From Methylorubrum aminovorans (GTDB lineage Bacteria; Pseudomonadota; Alphaproteobacteria; Rhizobiales; Beijerinckiaceae), in assembly GCF_022179725.1 (NCBI RefSeq), contig NZ_BPRC01000001.1, positions 558,001 through 622,000 of the forward strand: a stretch of 64,000 bases of DNA, given 5' to 3'. A program made the position numbers and the translations under genes. Of the stretch, positions 19,039 to 35,965 are shown piece after piece. The notes below the pieces were generated by a model that searched no databases, was not told the origin of the DNA, and saw only the letters and a list, made by a program, of their open reading frames with translations. Each line of letters starts with the position of its first letter. Within the stretch, counting starts at the first letter, position 1.

Positions 19039-20844
19039 ATGCGGCGCGCCCATGCGATGCGGTTCGGCAGCGAGTTTGCCGAGGACGGTGTGCGGTTCGC
19101 CCTGTGGGCGCCGACCGCCAAGGACGTGACTCTCGTCGTGGATGGGACCGACCATCCGATCCCGGATGTCGGCGAGGGCTGGCGCCGGACCACGCTGCCC
19201 GGTGTGAAGGCGGGCGCCCGCTATGGCTTCCGCATCGACGGCGATCTTGTGGTGCCCGACCCGGCTTCGCGCTTCCAGCCGGAGGACGTCTCGGCGCCGT
19301 CCGAGGTGATCGACCCGAACGCCTACGCGTGGTCGGACGGCGAGTGGACTGGACGGCCTTGGGAAGAGGCGGTCGTCTACGAGCTGCATGTCGGCACGGC
19401 GACGCCCGAGGGCACCTATGCCGGCCTTGAGAAGCGACTCGACGATCTCGTCGATCTCGGCGTGACGGCTATCGAGCTGCTGCCGCTCGCCGACTTCAAG
19501 GGCACCCGCAACTGGGGCTACGACGGCGTGCTGCCCTACGCCCCGGATTCGGCCTATGGCCGCCCGGAGGACCTCAAGCGCCTGATCGACACCGCCCACG
19601 CCAAGGGCCTGATGGTGTTGATTGATTGCGTCTACAATCACTTCGGCCCGGCCGGGAACTACCTGCACGCCTACGCCAAGACGTTCTTTACCGAGCGCCA
19701 CCAGACGCCGTGGGGCGCCGGCATCAATTTCGACGGGGCGGAATCCGGCCCGGTTGTGCGCGACTATTTTATCGAGAACGCGCTTTACTGGCTCAAAGAG
19801 TACCACTTCGACGGCATCCGCTTCGACGCGGTGCACGCAATTCTCGACGACTCCGAAAAACACTTCCTGGCCGAACTCGGCGAGACGATCCGCAAGGCGC
19901 TTCCGGATCGGCACGTCCATCTAATTCTGGAGAATGAGGCCAATCAGGCTCGGTGGTTGGAGCGCGACGACACGGGCCAGCCTGTGCTCCACAGCGCGCA
20001 ATGGGCGGACGACCTGCACCATTGCTGGCACGTGCTGCTGACCGGCGAGGATGCCGGCTATTACGAGAGCTTCGCCGATAAGCCGGTGGAACATCTCGCC
20101 CGCTGCCTCGCGGAGGGCTTTGCCTATCAGGGCGAGCCGTTCCCGACCCTCGACAATCATCCCCGCGGCGAGCCCTCGGGGCACCTGCCGCCCTCGGCCT
20201 TCGTCACCTTCCTCCAGAACCACGACCAAGTCGGCAACCGCGCGCTCGGCGAGCGGCTGAGCCACCTCGCGGACCCGAAAAAGCTGGCGCTGGCCCGCGC
20301 CGGGCTGCTGCTGGCGCCGCAGATCCCGATGCTGTGGATGGGCGAGGAATGGTCGGCCTCGGCGCCGTTCCTGTTCTTCGTGGATTTTGCGCCGGATGAG
20401 GAGTTGAACAAGGCCGTGCGCGAGGGGCGCCGCCGCGAGTTCAAGAGCTTCGCAGCATTCGCCGACGACACCTCCGTCATCCCCGATCCGACGGACGCCA
20501 AGACCTTCGAGGATTCGAAGATCGATTGGGACGAAGCCGAGACCGAGCCGCACCGCGCCGTCTGGGCCGACACCCGCAATCTTCTCCAGATCCGCCGGCA
20601 GAGCGTCGTGCCGTTGACCAAGAGCCGCTTCCTCGGCGCCAAGGCCACGATTCCAGCACCCGGCGTGGTGGACTGCACCTGGCGCTACGAGGACGGCTGG
20701 CTGCGCTTCGTCGCTAATGTCGGCGACGACGAGTACGCGGCAGACGCCGAGGGCGGTCAGGTGATCTGGTCGAACGGCGCCTCGCGGCAGGCGATGCAGC
20801 TTCCGTCCTGGACTGGCGTGTTCCTGATCGGGGGCAGCAAGTGA
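19039..20844 (+). CDS. treZ: Malto-oligosyltrehalose trehalohydrolase
   Basis: GH13 enzyme that releases trehalose from the maltooligosyltrehalose made by TreY. The product from ATG 19039 (purine-rich GGAGAG upstream) is about 601 residues. It has the N-terminal CBM48-like sandwich (VRFALWAPTAKDVTLVVDG), then the catalytic barrel with IELLPLADFKGTRNWGYDG. Nucleophile Asp lies in GIRFDAVHAI (about residue 262), acid/base Glu in HLILENEANQARW (about 298), and the transition-state Asp in FLQNHDQVGNRA. The order and ENEANQ motif are typical of TreZ. It opens the cluster and overlaps the next gene by 4 nt (GTGA), so the TreZ and TreY activities are translationally coupled. Confidence 0.97.
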   Translation: MRRAHAMRFGSEFAEDGVRFALWAPTAKDVTLVVDGTDHPIPDVGEGWRRTTLPGVKAGARYGFRIDGDLVVPDPASRFQPEDVSAPSEVIDPNAYAWSDGEWTGRPWEEAVVYELHVGTATPEGTYAGLEKRLDDLVDLGVTAIELLPLADFKGTRNWGYDGVLPYAPDSAYGRPEDLKRLIDTAHAKGLMVLIDCVYNHFGPAGNYLHAYAKTFFTERHQTPWGAGINFDGAESGPVVRDYFIENALYWLKEYHFDGIRFDAVHAILDDSEKHFLAELGETIRKALPDRHVHLILENEANQARWLERDDTGQPVLHSAQWADDLHHCWHVLLTGEDAGYYESFADKPVEHLARCLAEGFAYQGEPFPTLDNHPRGEPSGHLPPSAFVTFLQNHDQVGNRALGERLSHLADPKKLALARAGLLLAPQIPMLWMGEEWSASAPFLFFVDFAPDEELNKAVREGRRREFKSFAAFADDTSVIPDPTDAKTFEDSKIDWDEAETEPHRAVWADTRNLLQIRRQSVVPLTKSRFLGAKATIPAPGVVDCTWRYEDGWLRFVANVGDDEYAADAEGGQVIWSNGASRQAMQLPSWTGVFLIGGSK

Positions 20845-23800
20845 GCAGCTCGGACGTGAGTGTTTCGAACGTGAATGCCCTTGAACGCCTCGCCGACCTC
20901 GTTGGCATCGCTGACGGTTTCACCGACGCCTTTGGGCAGAGGGTCGATACGCCGCTCGATGTCCGCCGCGGCATGCTGGAAGCTCTCGGCTTCTCCGCCG
21001 GCGACGATGATGCCGTTGGGCGGAGCCTTGCGGCCGTCGAGGCCGTGCGCGCCAACGTGGTCCCGCCTCTACTGGCGGCCGAGGCGCGGCGCGGCCTGCG
21101 CGTGCCGGTGCGGATGGGCGTCACTTCGGGCGCCATCGCGTGGCGGCTCGTCGACGAGCACGACCGCTCCCGTGAGGGGCGCGCTACGCTCAATGCCTCG
21201 GAGGAGGGCACCGGTTTCGACCTGCCGCCGCTAACGCCGGGCTACCACCAGCTCACGGTGACGGTTGGCGACCGCCGGGCGCAAGCCTGGATCGTCGCCG
21301 CCCCACGAAAGTGCTGGCGCCCGCGCGCCTATGCCGAGGACGGCGCCCGCGACTGGGGCCTCGCCGCACAGCTCTACGGTCTGCGCTCGCCTGCCAATCT
21401 CGGCATCGGCACCTACGCCGATGCCGGCCGCGCCGCTCGCGATGCGGCCCTGCGGGGTGCCTCGTTCCTGGGGCTCAGCCCGGCTCACGCCCTGTTCCCG
21501 ACCGACCGGGCGAAGATCTCGCCCTACTCGCCGTCTTCGCGGCTGTTCCTCGAAACCCTCTACATCGAGCCGGGAGCGCTGCCGGGCTTTGCCGGCAGCC
21601 GCGCCGAGGCGCTACTGGAGAGCCACCGGGCCCGCATCGAGGCGCTGCGTGACACCTCGCTGGTCGATCATGCCGGCGTGTGGGAGGTGCTGTCTCCCAT
21701 TCTCGAAGCCTATTGGGAGAGCTCGGAGGCGAAGGCGGGCAAGGATGCCGGCTTCGTTGCGTTCCGCGAGGAGGGCGGCGAGAACCTCGAATCGCACGCG
21801 ACCTTCGACGCCCTGTCCGAGCACTTCCGGGCCCAAGGTGCGCATTGGCTCGGCGAATGGCCGGAGGCGTACCGTCGCGCCGGCACCGACGCCGTTCGGG
21901 CCTTTGCGCAAGAGCACGCTGAGCGCATCACCTACCACATCTTCCTGCAATACCTCGCCGACAGCCAGCTCAAAGCCTCTTCCGAACTGGCGCTCAAGGC
22001 CGGCATGCGACTCGGGCTCTACCGCGATCTGGCGGTCGGCGCCGACCGGGGCGGCTCGGAGATCTGGTCTCACCCCGAGCGCTTCGCCAACGGAGTCTCG
22101 ATCGGCGCGCCACCGGACCTGCTCGCGCCCAAGGGCCAGGATTGGGGCCTGCCGGCCTTCGATCCGCTGGAGATGGAGCGCGACGGCCTCAAGGCATTCC
22201 GGGCCCTGGTGAGGGCCAATATGCGCCATGCCGGCGCGATCCGCATCGACCACGCCTTCCAGCTCGCTCGCCTGTTCCTGATCCCGCTCGGCCGTTCGGC
22301 CCGCGAGGGCGCCTATGTGGCGATGCCGTTCGAGCCGATGCTGGCGGTGTTGCGTCTGGAGAGCCACCGCGCCAAGTGCCTCGTCATCGCCGAGGATCTC
22401 GGCACGGCGCCAGAGGGCTTTTCCGATGCGTTGATGCAATCGGGCATCCTCAGCTACCGCATTCTTGCCTTCGAGCGGGAGAACGGCGGTGCCTTCAAGG
22501 CGCCCGACGCCTATCCGAAGGACGCGCTCACGGCGATCACCACACACGACCTGCCGACCTTCGTCGGCTGGTGGCGCGGCGTCGATACCGACACGCGCCA
22601 ATCGCTCGGCCTCTACGATGCCGAACGGGCCGAGGCGGAGCGCACGGAGCGCGTCGCCGAGCGGTGGCGTCTGTCGGAAGCGCTGGCCGCCCAGCAGCTC
22701 CTGCCGAGCTCCGAGCCGCCGGAGCACGCGCCGCTCGAGGCCGCCGCCCGTTACCTCGCCCGTGCGCCCTCGATCCTGACGGCCGTGCAATACGAGGATG
22801 TCGTCGGCGAGCTGTCGCAGGCCAATGTGCCGGGCTCGACCGAGGGCTACCCGAACTGGCGGCGCAAGCTCGATCGCAATCTCGAGGACATTGCCGCACC
22901 GGGCGGCCCGCTCGCCAAGCTCGCCGCCGCCCTCTCGGCGGAGGAGCGCGGGCCGCGCTCCGGCGCCGCGCGCCTCTCTTCGGCCCCGCCGCGGGCGACC
23001 TACCGCCTGCAGTTCCACGAGGGCTTCACCTTCGCGGATGCGGAGAAGATCGTTCCGTACCTCGCAAGGCTCGGGGTGAGCCACGTCTACGCCTCGCCGC
23101 TTCAGCGGGCGCGGCCGGGTTCGACCCACGGCTACGACATCGTCGACCACTCGCAGATTAATCCGGAAATCGGCGGCGAGGAGGGCTTCCGCAGCTTCAC
23201 CGACGCGCTCCACGCGCACGGGCTGAAGCTCCTGCTCGACATCGTGCCCAACCACATGGGCGTGGGTGGTGCCGACAATCCGTGGTGGCTCTCGGTGCTC
23301 GAATGGGGCGGCCTCTCGCCCGCGGCCAACGCCTTCGACATCGACTGGGAACGGCTCGGCGCCAACGGTAAGCTCGTCATTCCCTTCCTCGGCGAGCGCT
23401 ACGGCGAGGCGCTGGAGAAGGGCACGCTGGAGCTGAGGTTCGACGAGGCGGCCGGCGCCTTCAGCGTCTGGCACTACGAGCACCAGTTCCCGATCTGCCC
23501 GCTGCAATATCCGACGATCCTCAACCGGGCGCTCGCGGCCCTCGGCGAGATCGGCGACGACATGTCGGCGGAAGTGCTCTCGATCACCGAGCGCTTGCGC
23601 GCCATGGGCGAGGAGACGAACCTTGAGCGCCGCCGGGCCATGCCCGAGGCGGCCGAGGAGTTGAAGCGCCAGCTCGCCGGCGCCGTGCGGGCCTCGCCGC
23701 AGATGGCGGCGTCGATTTACCGCGCGCTGCACCTGCTCAACGGCAACCGCGACTATCCCGACAGCTTCGGGCCGTTGCACCGATTGCTGGAACAGCAATC

Positions 23801-25781
23801 CTACCGCCTCGCCCATTGGCGGATCGCATCGAGCGACATCAACTACCGCCGCTTCTTCGACGTGAACTCGCTGGCAGGACTTCGGGTCGAGCTGTCGGAC
23901 GTGTTCGTTCGCTCGCATGATCTGCTGTTCCGCCTGATCGGCGAGGGTCGTATCGACGGCCTGCGCATCGATCACATCGACGGACTCGCCGATCCGCTCG
24001 GCTACGCCCGGGCACTTCAGGCGGCAGTCGGCCCCGGCTTCTACATCGTGGTCGAGAAGATCCTCGAGCCTGGGGAGAAGTTGCGCGACTGGCCGGTCGC
24101 CGGCACCACCGGCTACGACGTACTGAATCAGCTCGACGGCATTCTGGTCGATAAGGCATTGAAGCCGCGCATCGAGAAGTTCTATCGGTGGGCCACCGAT
24201 ATGGACGAGCCCTACGGCTTCCAGTTCCGGGCGGCCAAGGCGGAGATCCTTGAGATCAGTTTCGCCTCGGAACTGGAGGTGATGACGGGCGACCTCAAGC
24301 AGATCGCCGATTCCGACCGGCGCACCCGCGACTTTTCCACCAACGCCATCCGCCGGGCGCTGATTGAGATCGTCTCGCGCTTCCCCGTCTACCGCTCCTA
24401 CCTGCCGGGCGATCTCGAGGAGACTGAGATCGAGCTGGAGGATGTGCGGTTGATCGAGGGGGCCGTGCGCAAGGCCAAGCGCTGGAGCGCCTTGCCGGAT
24501 CGATCGGTGCACGACTTCGCCGCCGATGCCCTGCTCGGGCGCATCGATGTCGGCGGCGCGGGGCATCCCGATCAGCAGGTGGTGCTGCGCTTCCGCCGCC
24601 GCTTCCAGCAGCTCACCGGCCCGGTAATGGCCAAGAGTCTGGAAGACACGCTGTTCTACCGGTTCGTCGAACTGCTCGCCCTCAACGAGGTCGGCGGCGA
24701 TCCCGGCGAGTACGGCATCGACGCGGAGCATTTCCACGCGCTCCAGGCGGCGCGCGCCCGCGACTGGCCGAACGCGATGATCACCACGGCCACCCACGAC
24801 ACCAAGCGCGGCGAGGATGCCCGCTCGCGCCAGCTCGCCCTCTCCGAACTGCCGGAGGAGTGGGCCCGTGCCTGGGACACGTGGCGCCGCGCCTCGGAAG
24901 GCCACATCAAGCAAGTCGAGGGCGAGCCCGCCCCCGATCCCAACGATCAGTGGATGTTCCTCCAGGCGATCCTCGGCGCGTGGCCGCTGGAGCTTCTGGA
25001 GCGCGACGATGCCGACGCGATCGAGGATTTCCGCAAACGCCTCGACGCCTATGCCGAGAAGGCGTTGCGCGAAAGCAAGCGCCGGTCGAGCTGGGTCAAC
25101 GTGGACGAGGGCTACGAGAGCGCCGTCCACGCGCTCTTCGCTGCCCTCATCACCCCCGGCTCGGATTGCCTCCAGCGCCTCCGGCCGCTGGTGCGGCGGC
25201 TCGCCTTCCTCGGCATGATCGCCGGGCTCGGGCGCACTGTGCTCAAATGCACCCTGCCGGGCATCCCCGACACCTACCAGGGCACCGAGTTCTGGGACTT
25301 CTCCTTCGTCGATCCCGACAACCGCCGGCCGGTCGATTACGAGGAGCGGGCGCGTGCTCTGGAAGCTGGCGGTGCTCCGGCCAAGCTCATCGGTGCGTGG
25401 TCCGACGGCCGCGTGAAGCAGGCGACGCTCGCACGCCTGCTCGCCGACCGGGCAGCACGCCCCGCCTTCTACGCCGATGCCGATTACCGGCCGCTCGCGG
25501 CCGAGGGCGCGCGCGCCGACCATGTCATCGCCTTCACCCGCTCCGCGGCGACCTCCGGTGCCGACGATCTGCTGGTGGCGGTGCCCCGCCTCGTCGCACG
25601 GCTGACGCCCGAATCGGTTTGGTCGGGCGAGGCTTTCGCCGGAACCGTCTTGCCGGTGCCGGAGGGCAGCCGGTGGACCGACGTGATCGGCGGCGGCGAG
25701 ATCGGTGCCGAGGGCGATCGGCTCGATCTCGGTCGGCTCTTCGCGGCCGTGCCCTATGTGGTTCTGCGGCGGACCGCTTGA
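20841..25781 (+). CDS. malQ-treY: MalQ-TreY fusion: 4-alpha-glucanotransferase / malto-oligosyltrehalose synthase
   Basis: A 1646-residue bifunctional protein. Residues about 1-705 are a GH77 4-alpha-glucanotransferase: NLGIGTYADAG, nucleophile Asp in RIDHAFQLARLF (about 467), Glu in CLVIAEDLGTAPEGF (about 517), Asp in TTHDLPTFVGWW (about 569). Residues about 716-1646 are malto-oligosyltrehalose synthase (GH13): TYRLQFHEGFTFADAEKIVP, ASPLQRARPGSTHGYD, nucleophile region GLRIDHIDGLADP, Glu in YIVVEKILEPGE, and ATHDTKRGEDARSR. Both active sites look intact. MalQ would lengthen short maltodextrins left by trehalose release, and TreY isomerises the reducing-end bond. Starts at GTG 20841 inside the treZ stop. 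Fusion makes one polypeptide of two activities that are separate genes in many bacteria. Confidence 0.95.
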   Translation: MSSSDVSVSNVNALERLADLVGIADGFTDAFGQRVDTPLDVRRGMLEALGFSAGDDDAVGRSLAAVEAVRANVVPPLLAAEARRGLRVPVRMGVTSGAIAWRLVDEHDRSREGRATLNASEEGTGFDLPPLTPGYHQLTVTVGDRRAQAWIVAAPRKCWRPRAYAEDGARDWGLAAQLYGLRSPANLGIGTYADAGRAARDAALRGASFLGLSPAHALFPTDRAKISPYSPSSRLFLETLYIEPGALPGFAGSRAEALLESHRARIEALRDTSLVDHAGVWEVLSPILEAYWESSEAKAGKDAGFVAFREEGGENLESHATFDALSEHFRAQGAHWLGEWPEAYRRAGTDAVRAFAQEHAERITYHIFLQYLADSQLKASSELALKAGMRLGLYRDLAVGADRGGSEIWSHPERFANGVSIGAPPDLLAPKGQDWGLPAFDPLEMERDGLKAFRALVRANMRHAGAIRIDHAFQLARLFLIPLGRSAREGAYVAMPFEPMLAVLRLESHRAKCLVIAEDLGTAPEGFSDALMQSGILSYRILAFERENGGAFKAPDAYPKDALTAITTHDLPTFVGWWRGVDTDTRQSLGLYDAERAEAERTERVAERWRLSEALAAQQLLPSSEPPEHAPLEAAARYLARAPSILTAVQYEDVVGELSQANVPGSTEGYPNWRRKLDRNLEDIAAPGGPLAKLAAALSAEERGPRSGAARLSSAPPRATYRLQFHEGFTFADAEKIVPYLARLGVSHVYASPLQRARPGSTHGYDIVDHSQINPEIGGEEGFRSFTDALHAHGLKLLLDIVPNHMGVGGADNPWWLSVLEWGGLSPAANAFDIDWERLGANGKLVIPFLGERYGEALEKGTLELRFDEAAGAFSVWHYEHQFPICPLQYPTILNRALAALGEIGDDMSAEVLSITERLRAMGEETNLERRRAMPEAAEELKRQLAGAVRASPQMAASIYRALHLLNGNRDYPDSFGPLHRLLEQQSYRLAHWRIASSDINYRRFFDVNSLAGLRVELSDVFVRSHDLLFRLIGEGRIDGLRIDHIDGLADPLGYARALQAAVGPGFYIVVEKILEPGEKLRDWPVAGTTGYDVLNQLDGILVDKALKPRIEKFYRWATDMDEPYGFQFRAAKAEILEISFASELEVMTGDLKQIADSDRRTRDFSTNAIRRALIEIVSRFPVYRSYLPGDLEETEIELEDVRLIEGAVRKAKRWSALPDRSVHDFAADALLGRIDVGGAGHPDQQVVLRFRRRFQQLTGPVMAKSLEDTLFYRFVELLALNEVGGDPGEYGIDAEHFHALQAARARDWPNAMITTATHDTKRGEDARSRQLALSELPEEWARAWDTWRRASEGHIKQVEGEPAPDPNDQWMFLQAILGAWPLELLERDDADAIEDFRKRLDAYAEKALRESKRRSSWVNVDEGYESAVHALFAALITPGSDCLQRLRPLVRRLAFLGMIAGLGRTVLKCTLPGIPDTYQGTEFWDFSFVDPDNRRPVDYEERARALEAGGAPAKLIGAWSDGRVKQATLARLLADRAARPAFYADADYRPLAAEGARADHVIAFTRSAATSGADDLLVAVPRLVARLTPESVWSGEAFAGTVLPVPEGSRWTDVIGGGEIGAEGDRLDLGRLFAAVPYVVLRRTA

Positions 25782-25919
25782 GGGCAGTGCACGACTTTTC
25801 GGTCATCGGCGCTGCCGCGGTGACCGAACCGGAGCCGCGGGCGTTTCCGGACGGACACTCTGCGGCTCAAGACCCATCAGAACGCGCCAAGGCGTGAAGC
25901 GACAAGACGGAGGCGATCG

Positions 25920-29294
<3,375 letters not shown>

Positions 29295-29464
29295 CACGCG
29301 CGCCCGCGCCGAGCCGGCCTCCACTTTCGGCGCGGGGCGCTCTAGTTCCGGCGGAATACGGCGCTCACCGTCGTCTTCTTGCCAAGAAGCGGGCCGAGGA
29401 GGCTCGCAGCCCGGTGCCACACGGCCCGGTTCCGCTCTCGAAAGTGACGTGAGGCAGCGACGGG

Positions 29465-32731
<3,267 letters not shown>

Positions 32732-32801
32732 CGATCACGCCCTCGCGCCGGGCTCGATCCCCGCGCCGGCCCGAGGGCGAATCCCTGGAAGAGGTGACTG
32801 G

Positions 32802-35159
32802 ATGACGGCTCTGGACGAGAAGGCCGCGGCTCGAAACGAGGGGCAGGCGGCCGCCAACGTCCCGAACAGGTCAGGTTCGACCGAGGCGCCCCGCGCGCCC
32901 CGGCCGGCGGATTCGTTGGGCGGAGATGGGGGAGCGCCGCGCGTCGGCCGTCCCGCGTCACAGCCCCGCGACGGCCATCTCCATCCCGATGCGGTCGCCG
33001 CCATCATGGCGGCCGACCACGGGGATGCCTTCGGTGTGCTCGGTCCGCATCAGGTCGGACCCGGCACCTGGGAAGTCCGTGCGATCCTGCCCGAGGCGAA
33101 GTCGGCTCGGCTCGTGACCGGCGGCCAGAGTATCCCGTTCGAACGCGTCCACCCGGATGGATTCTACGTCGCCAGCGTGAAGAGCGAGGGCCGTCCGCTC
33201 TATGAAATCGAGGTCGAGGCCTGGGATGGCACCAGCGCCCGCCGCCACGATCCCTACGGCTTCGGCCCCTCGCTGGAACAGAGCGAGATTGACGGCCTTC
33301 GTCAGATCGGCAGCAACCTCGTCTACCGCGTGCTCGGCGCTCACGCGGGTGAACTCGACGGCATTTCCGGCTTCCGCTTTGCGGTCTGGGCCCCGAATGC
33401 CCGCCGGGTCAGCGTGGTCGGCGACTTCAACGATTGGGACGGCCGGCGCCACCCCATGCGGCTGTGGCTGAACGGCGGCGTGTGGGAGCTGTTCGTGCCA
33501 GGTCTCAAGGCCGGCCAGAACTACAAATTCGAGATCCGCGGCCCCGACGGGGCGTTGCAGCCCCTCAAGGCCGACCCGGTCGCCTTCCGCGCCCAGCACC
33601 CGCCGCAGACGGCCTCCGTGCTGCAGGGCCTCAACGAGCCGCAATGGCACGACAGCGCCTGGATGGACTCACGCGGCGAGAAGGACCCGCGCCACGCCGC
33701 GATGTCGGTCTACGAGGTCCATCTCGGCTCCTGGGCGCGGGTTCCCGGCGAGGGCAACCGCTACCTGACCTACAAGGAGCTGTCCGACCGGCTGATCCCT
33801 TACGTCAAGGAGCTCGGCTTCACCCACATCGAGCTTCTGCCGATCACCGAGTACCCGTTCGACGGCTCCTGGGGCTATCAGCCGGTCTCCCTGTTCGCGC
33901 CGACCAGCCGCTTCGGAACACCCGACGACTTCGTCGCCTTCGTCAACGCCGCCCACGCGGCCGGCATCGGTATCCTTCTCGATTGGGTGCCCGGCCACTT
34001 CCCCCTCGACGCCCACGGCCTCGGCCTGTTCGATGGCACGCATCTCTACGAGCACGCCGACCCGCGCCAGGGCTTCCACCAGGATTGGGGCACCTACATC
34101 TACAATTTCGGCCGCACGGAAGTGTCGGCCTTCCTCACGGCCAATGCCCGGTTCTGGCTGGAGCACTACCATCTCGACGGCCTGCGCGTGGATGCGGTGG
34201 CCTCGATGCTCTACCTCGACTACTCGCGGCGCGCGGGCGAGTGGATCCCGAATCAGTACGGTGGCAACGAGAATCTCGACGCCATCAACTTCATGCGCAA
34301 GACCAACGAGGCGACCTACAGCCACGCCCCGGGCACGATCACGGTGGCCGAGGAATCGACCTCATGGCCGGGCGTCTCGCACCCGACCTACACCGGCGGC
34401 CTCGGCTTCGGCTTCAAGTGGAACATGGGGTGGATGCACGACACCCTGAAATACATGTCGGAGGATCCGATCCACCGGCGCTACCACCACCACAACCTGA
34501 CCTTCGGCCTGCTCTACGCCTTCTCCGAAAACTTCGTGTTGCCGCTCTCACACGACGAGGTGGTGCACGGGAAGGGCTCGCTGCTCGGCAAGATGCCGGG
34601 CGACCGCTGGCAGAAATTCGCGAATCTGCGCGCCTATTTCGGCTTCATGTGGGGCCATCCCGGCAAGAAGCTGCTCTTCATGGGCGGCGAGTTCGGCCAG
34701 GAGCGCGAGTGGAACCACAACCAGTCGCTCGACTGGCACCTGCTCGACGATCCGCTGCACGCAGGCGTCAAGGATCTGATCCGCGACCTGAACCACGTTT
34801 ACACCTCGACACCGGCGCTCTACGCCCGTGACGTCGAGCCTGGCGGATTCCAATGGCTTGTGGCGGACGATTCCGACAACTCGGTCATCGCCTGGGCCCG
34901 CAAGGGCAAGGCGGACGGGGAAGTCGCCATCGTCGTCTCCAACTTCACGCCGGTGCCGCGTGAGGGCTACCGTGTCGGCGTGCCGGCGGCGGGCTATTAC
35001 CGCGAGGCGATCAACTCCGACGCCGAGCGCTACGGCGGCTCGAATGTCGGCAATATGGGCGGCGTGCAGAGCCAGCCCGAGCAGAGCCACGGCCAGCCGC
35101 ACTCGCTGAGCCTGACCCTGCCGCCGCTCTCGACCCTGATCCTGATCCGCGAGGGTTGA
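32802..35159 (+). CDS. glgB: 1,4-alpha-glucan branching enzyme
   Basis: GH13 branching enzyme that creates alpha-1,6 branches in glycogen-type glucan. The product from ATG 32802 (GGAAGAGG upstream) is 785 residues. A disordered N-terminal extension of about 60 residues precedes the N1 domain (GDAFGVLGPHQVGPG), the CBM48 domain (FAVWAPNARRVSVVGDFNDW) and the barrel. Catalytic residues: Asp in LDGLRVDAVASMLYLDY (about 464), Glu in ITVAEESTSWPGV (about 516), Asp in LPLSHDEVVHGKGSL (about 584). The C-terminus has the all-beta domain ending TLILIREG. It closes the cluster; the branched product is substrate for GlgE elongation. Confidence 0.98.
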   Translation: MTALDEKAAARNEGQAAANVPNRSGSTEAPRAPRPADSLGGDGGAPRVGRPASQPRDGHLHPDAVAAIMAADHGDAFGVLGPHQVGPGTWEVRAILPEAKSARLVTGGQSIPFERVHPDGFYVASVKSEGRPLYEIEVEAWDGTSARRHDPYGFGPSLEQSEIDGLRQIGSNLVYRVLGAHAGELDGISGFRFAVWAPNARRVSVVGDFNDWDGRRHPMRLWLNGGVWELFVPGLKAGQNYKFEIRGPDGALQPLKADPVAFRAQHPPQTASVLQGLNEPQWHDSAWMDSRGEKDPRHAAMSVYEVHLGSWARVPGEGNRYLTYKELSDRLIPYVKELGFTHIELLPITEYPFDGSWGYQPVSLFAPTSRFGTPDDFVAFVNAAHAAGIGILLDWVPGHFPLDAHGLGLFDGTHLYEHADPRQGFHQDWGTYIYNFGRTEVSAFLTANARFWLEHYHLDGLRVDAVASMLYLDYSRRAGEWIPNQYGGNENLDAINFMRKTNEATYSHAPGTITVAEESTSWPGVSHPTYTGGLGFGFKWNMGWMHDTLKYMSEDPIHRRYHHHNLTFGLLYAFSENFVLPLSHDEVVHGKGSLLGKMPGDRWQKFANLRAYFGFMWGHPGKKLLFMGGEFGQEREWNHNQSLDWHLLDDPLHAGVKDLIRDLNHVYTSTPALYARDVEPGGFQWLVADDSDNSVIAWARKGKADGEVAIVVSNFTPVPREGYRVGVPAAGYYREAINSDAERYGGSNVGNMGGVQSQPEQSHGQPHSLSLTLPPLSTLILIREG

Positions 35160-35177
35160 CCGTGGGGTCGGGGCGGC

Positions 35178-35507
35178 TCAGCCGCCCCGCGGACCGAACA
35201 GGATGACCGCCATCCCGGCGAGGCAGATCGCCCCGCCGGCGATGTCCCAGCGGTCGGGCCGATGCCCCTCGATCCCCCAGAGCCAAAGGATCGAGGCGAC
35301 GATGTAGACGCCGCCATAGGCGGCGTAGGTACGCCCGGCGGCGTCGCTCTCCACCAAGGTGAGAAGCCACGCAAACAGGGCCAGGGAGGCCATTCCCGGC
35401 GCGATCCACCAGGCAGACCGCTCCAGCCGCAGCCAAGCCCAGAAGGCGAAGCACCCGGCAATCTCGGCCAGCGCGGCTCCCGAATAGGCGAGAAGGGTTC
35501 TACTCAT
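35178..35507 (-). CDS. YnfA/UPF0060 family small membrane protein
   Basis: A 109-residue inner-membrane protein with four predicted helices: about 5-26, 32-50, 62-82 and 87-105. The sequence follows the YnfA family: [55 protein letters not shown], ending LFGPRGG. Family members are related to small multidrug-resistance transporters, but a function for YnfA is not firmly established. ATG 35507 is taken as start; a TTG two codons earlier is possible. The gene is convergent with glgB (19-nt gap). Confidence 0.93.
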   Translation of the reverse strand: MSRTLLAYSGAALAEIAGCFAFWAWLRLERSAWWIAPGMASLALFAWLLTLVESDAAGRTYAAYGGVYIVASILWLWGIEGHRPDRWDIAGGAICLAGMAVILFGPRGG

Positions 35508-35589
35508 CGGCAACGCTTGGCCCGGTTCAGGGCTGGCGCCAAGTCATGTGGGGCGATCGAAGAGGTAGGATGCTGGGACCGAGTCCCGG

Positions 35590-35862
35590 CTAAGCATCAT
35601 CCTCCGGCGCGAACACCTCGCCCTTCTCCGCCAGCCGCACGTTGGCGCGGTCGGCTGGTAGATCCCGCAGGTCGCGGTAATCCCTGAGCAGCCGGTGGAG
35701 ATCGGCGCGCGCCGGATCTGTGGGTTCGGGGGCTCCGGGATCGAAGCCGTCCACCGCCCTCTCGACCCGCTGGTCCAAAACGGCTCGATTCTGCGGGTCG
35801 AGTCCCTCAATGCGCGCGAGAAGGTCGGCAACGGCCGCGCGCTTCGTCTCCAGTTCCGTCAT
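35590..35862 (-). CDS. Small uncharacterised acidic protein
   Basis: A 90-residue soluble protein with a helical, charged sequence, no Cys, signal peptide or membrane segment, and no recognised domain. An N-terminal predicted coiled helix (ELETKRAAVADLLARIEGL) is followed by a second helical stretch and a DLHRLLRDYRDLRDLPADR repeat-like segment. It is transcribed divergently from the SPL-like radical SAM gene, with 103 nt between the starts. Coding potential is supported by codon bias and a clear ATG; expression is not demonstrated. Confidence 0.65.
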   Translation of the reverse strand: MTELETKRAAVADLLARIEGLDPQNRAVLDQRVERAVDGFDPGAPEPTDPARADLHRLLRDYRDLRDLPADRANVRLAEKGEVFAPEDDA

Positions 35863-35965
35863 CCGCCGCCCTCCTCATTACGCGCGAGAACAGCGCTCGA
35901 GTCCGGCCTCGGTTCCGAAGCGACGCACCCGCGGACCCCGAACCGACGACGCGGGTTGGACCGGC

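Noticed and set aside
21612..25523. 1303-codon minus-strand frame opposite malQ-treY
   Set aside because: Mirror of the strong GC3 bias; no domain, while the plus strand encodes two complete catalytic modules.
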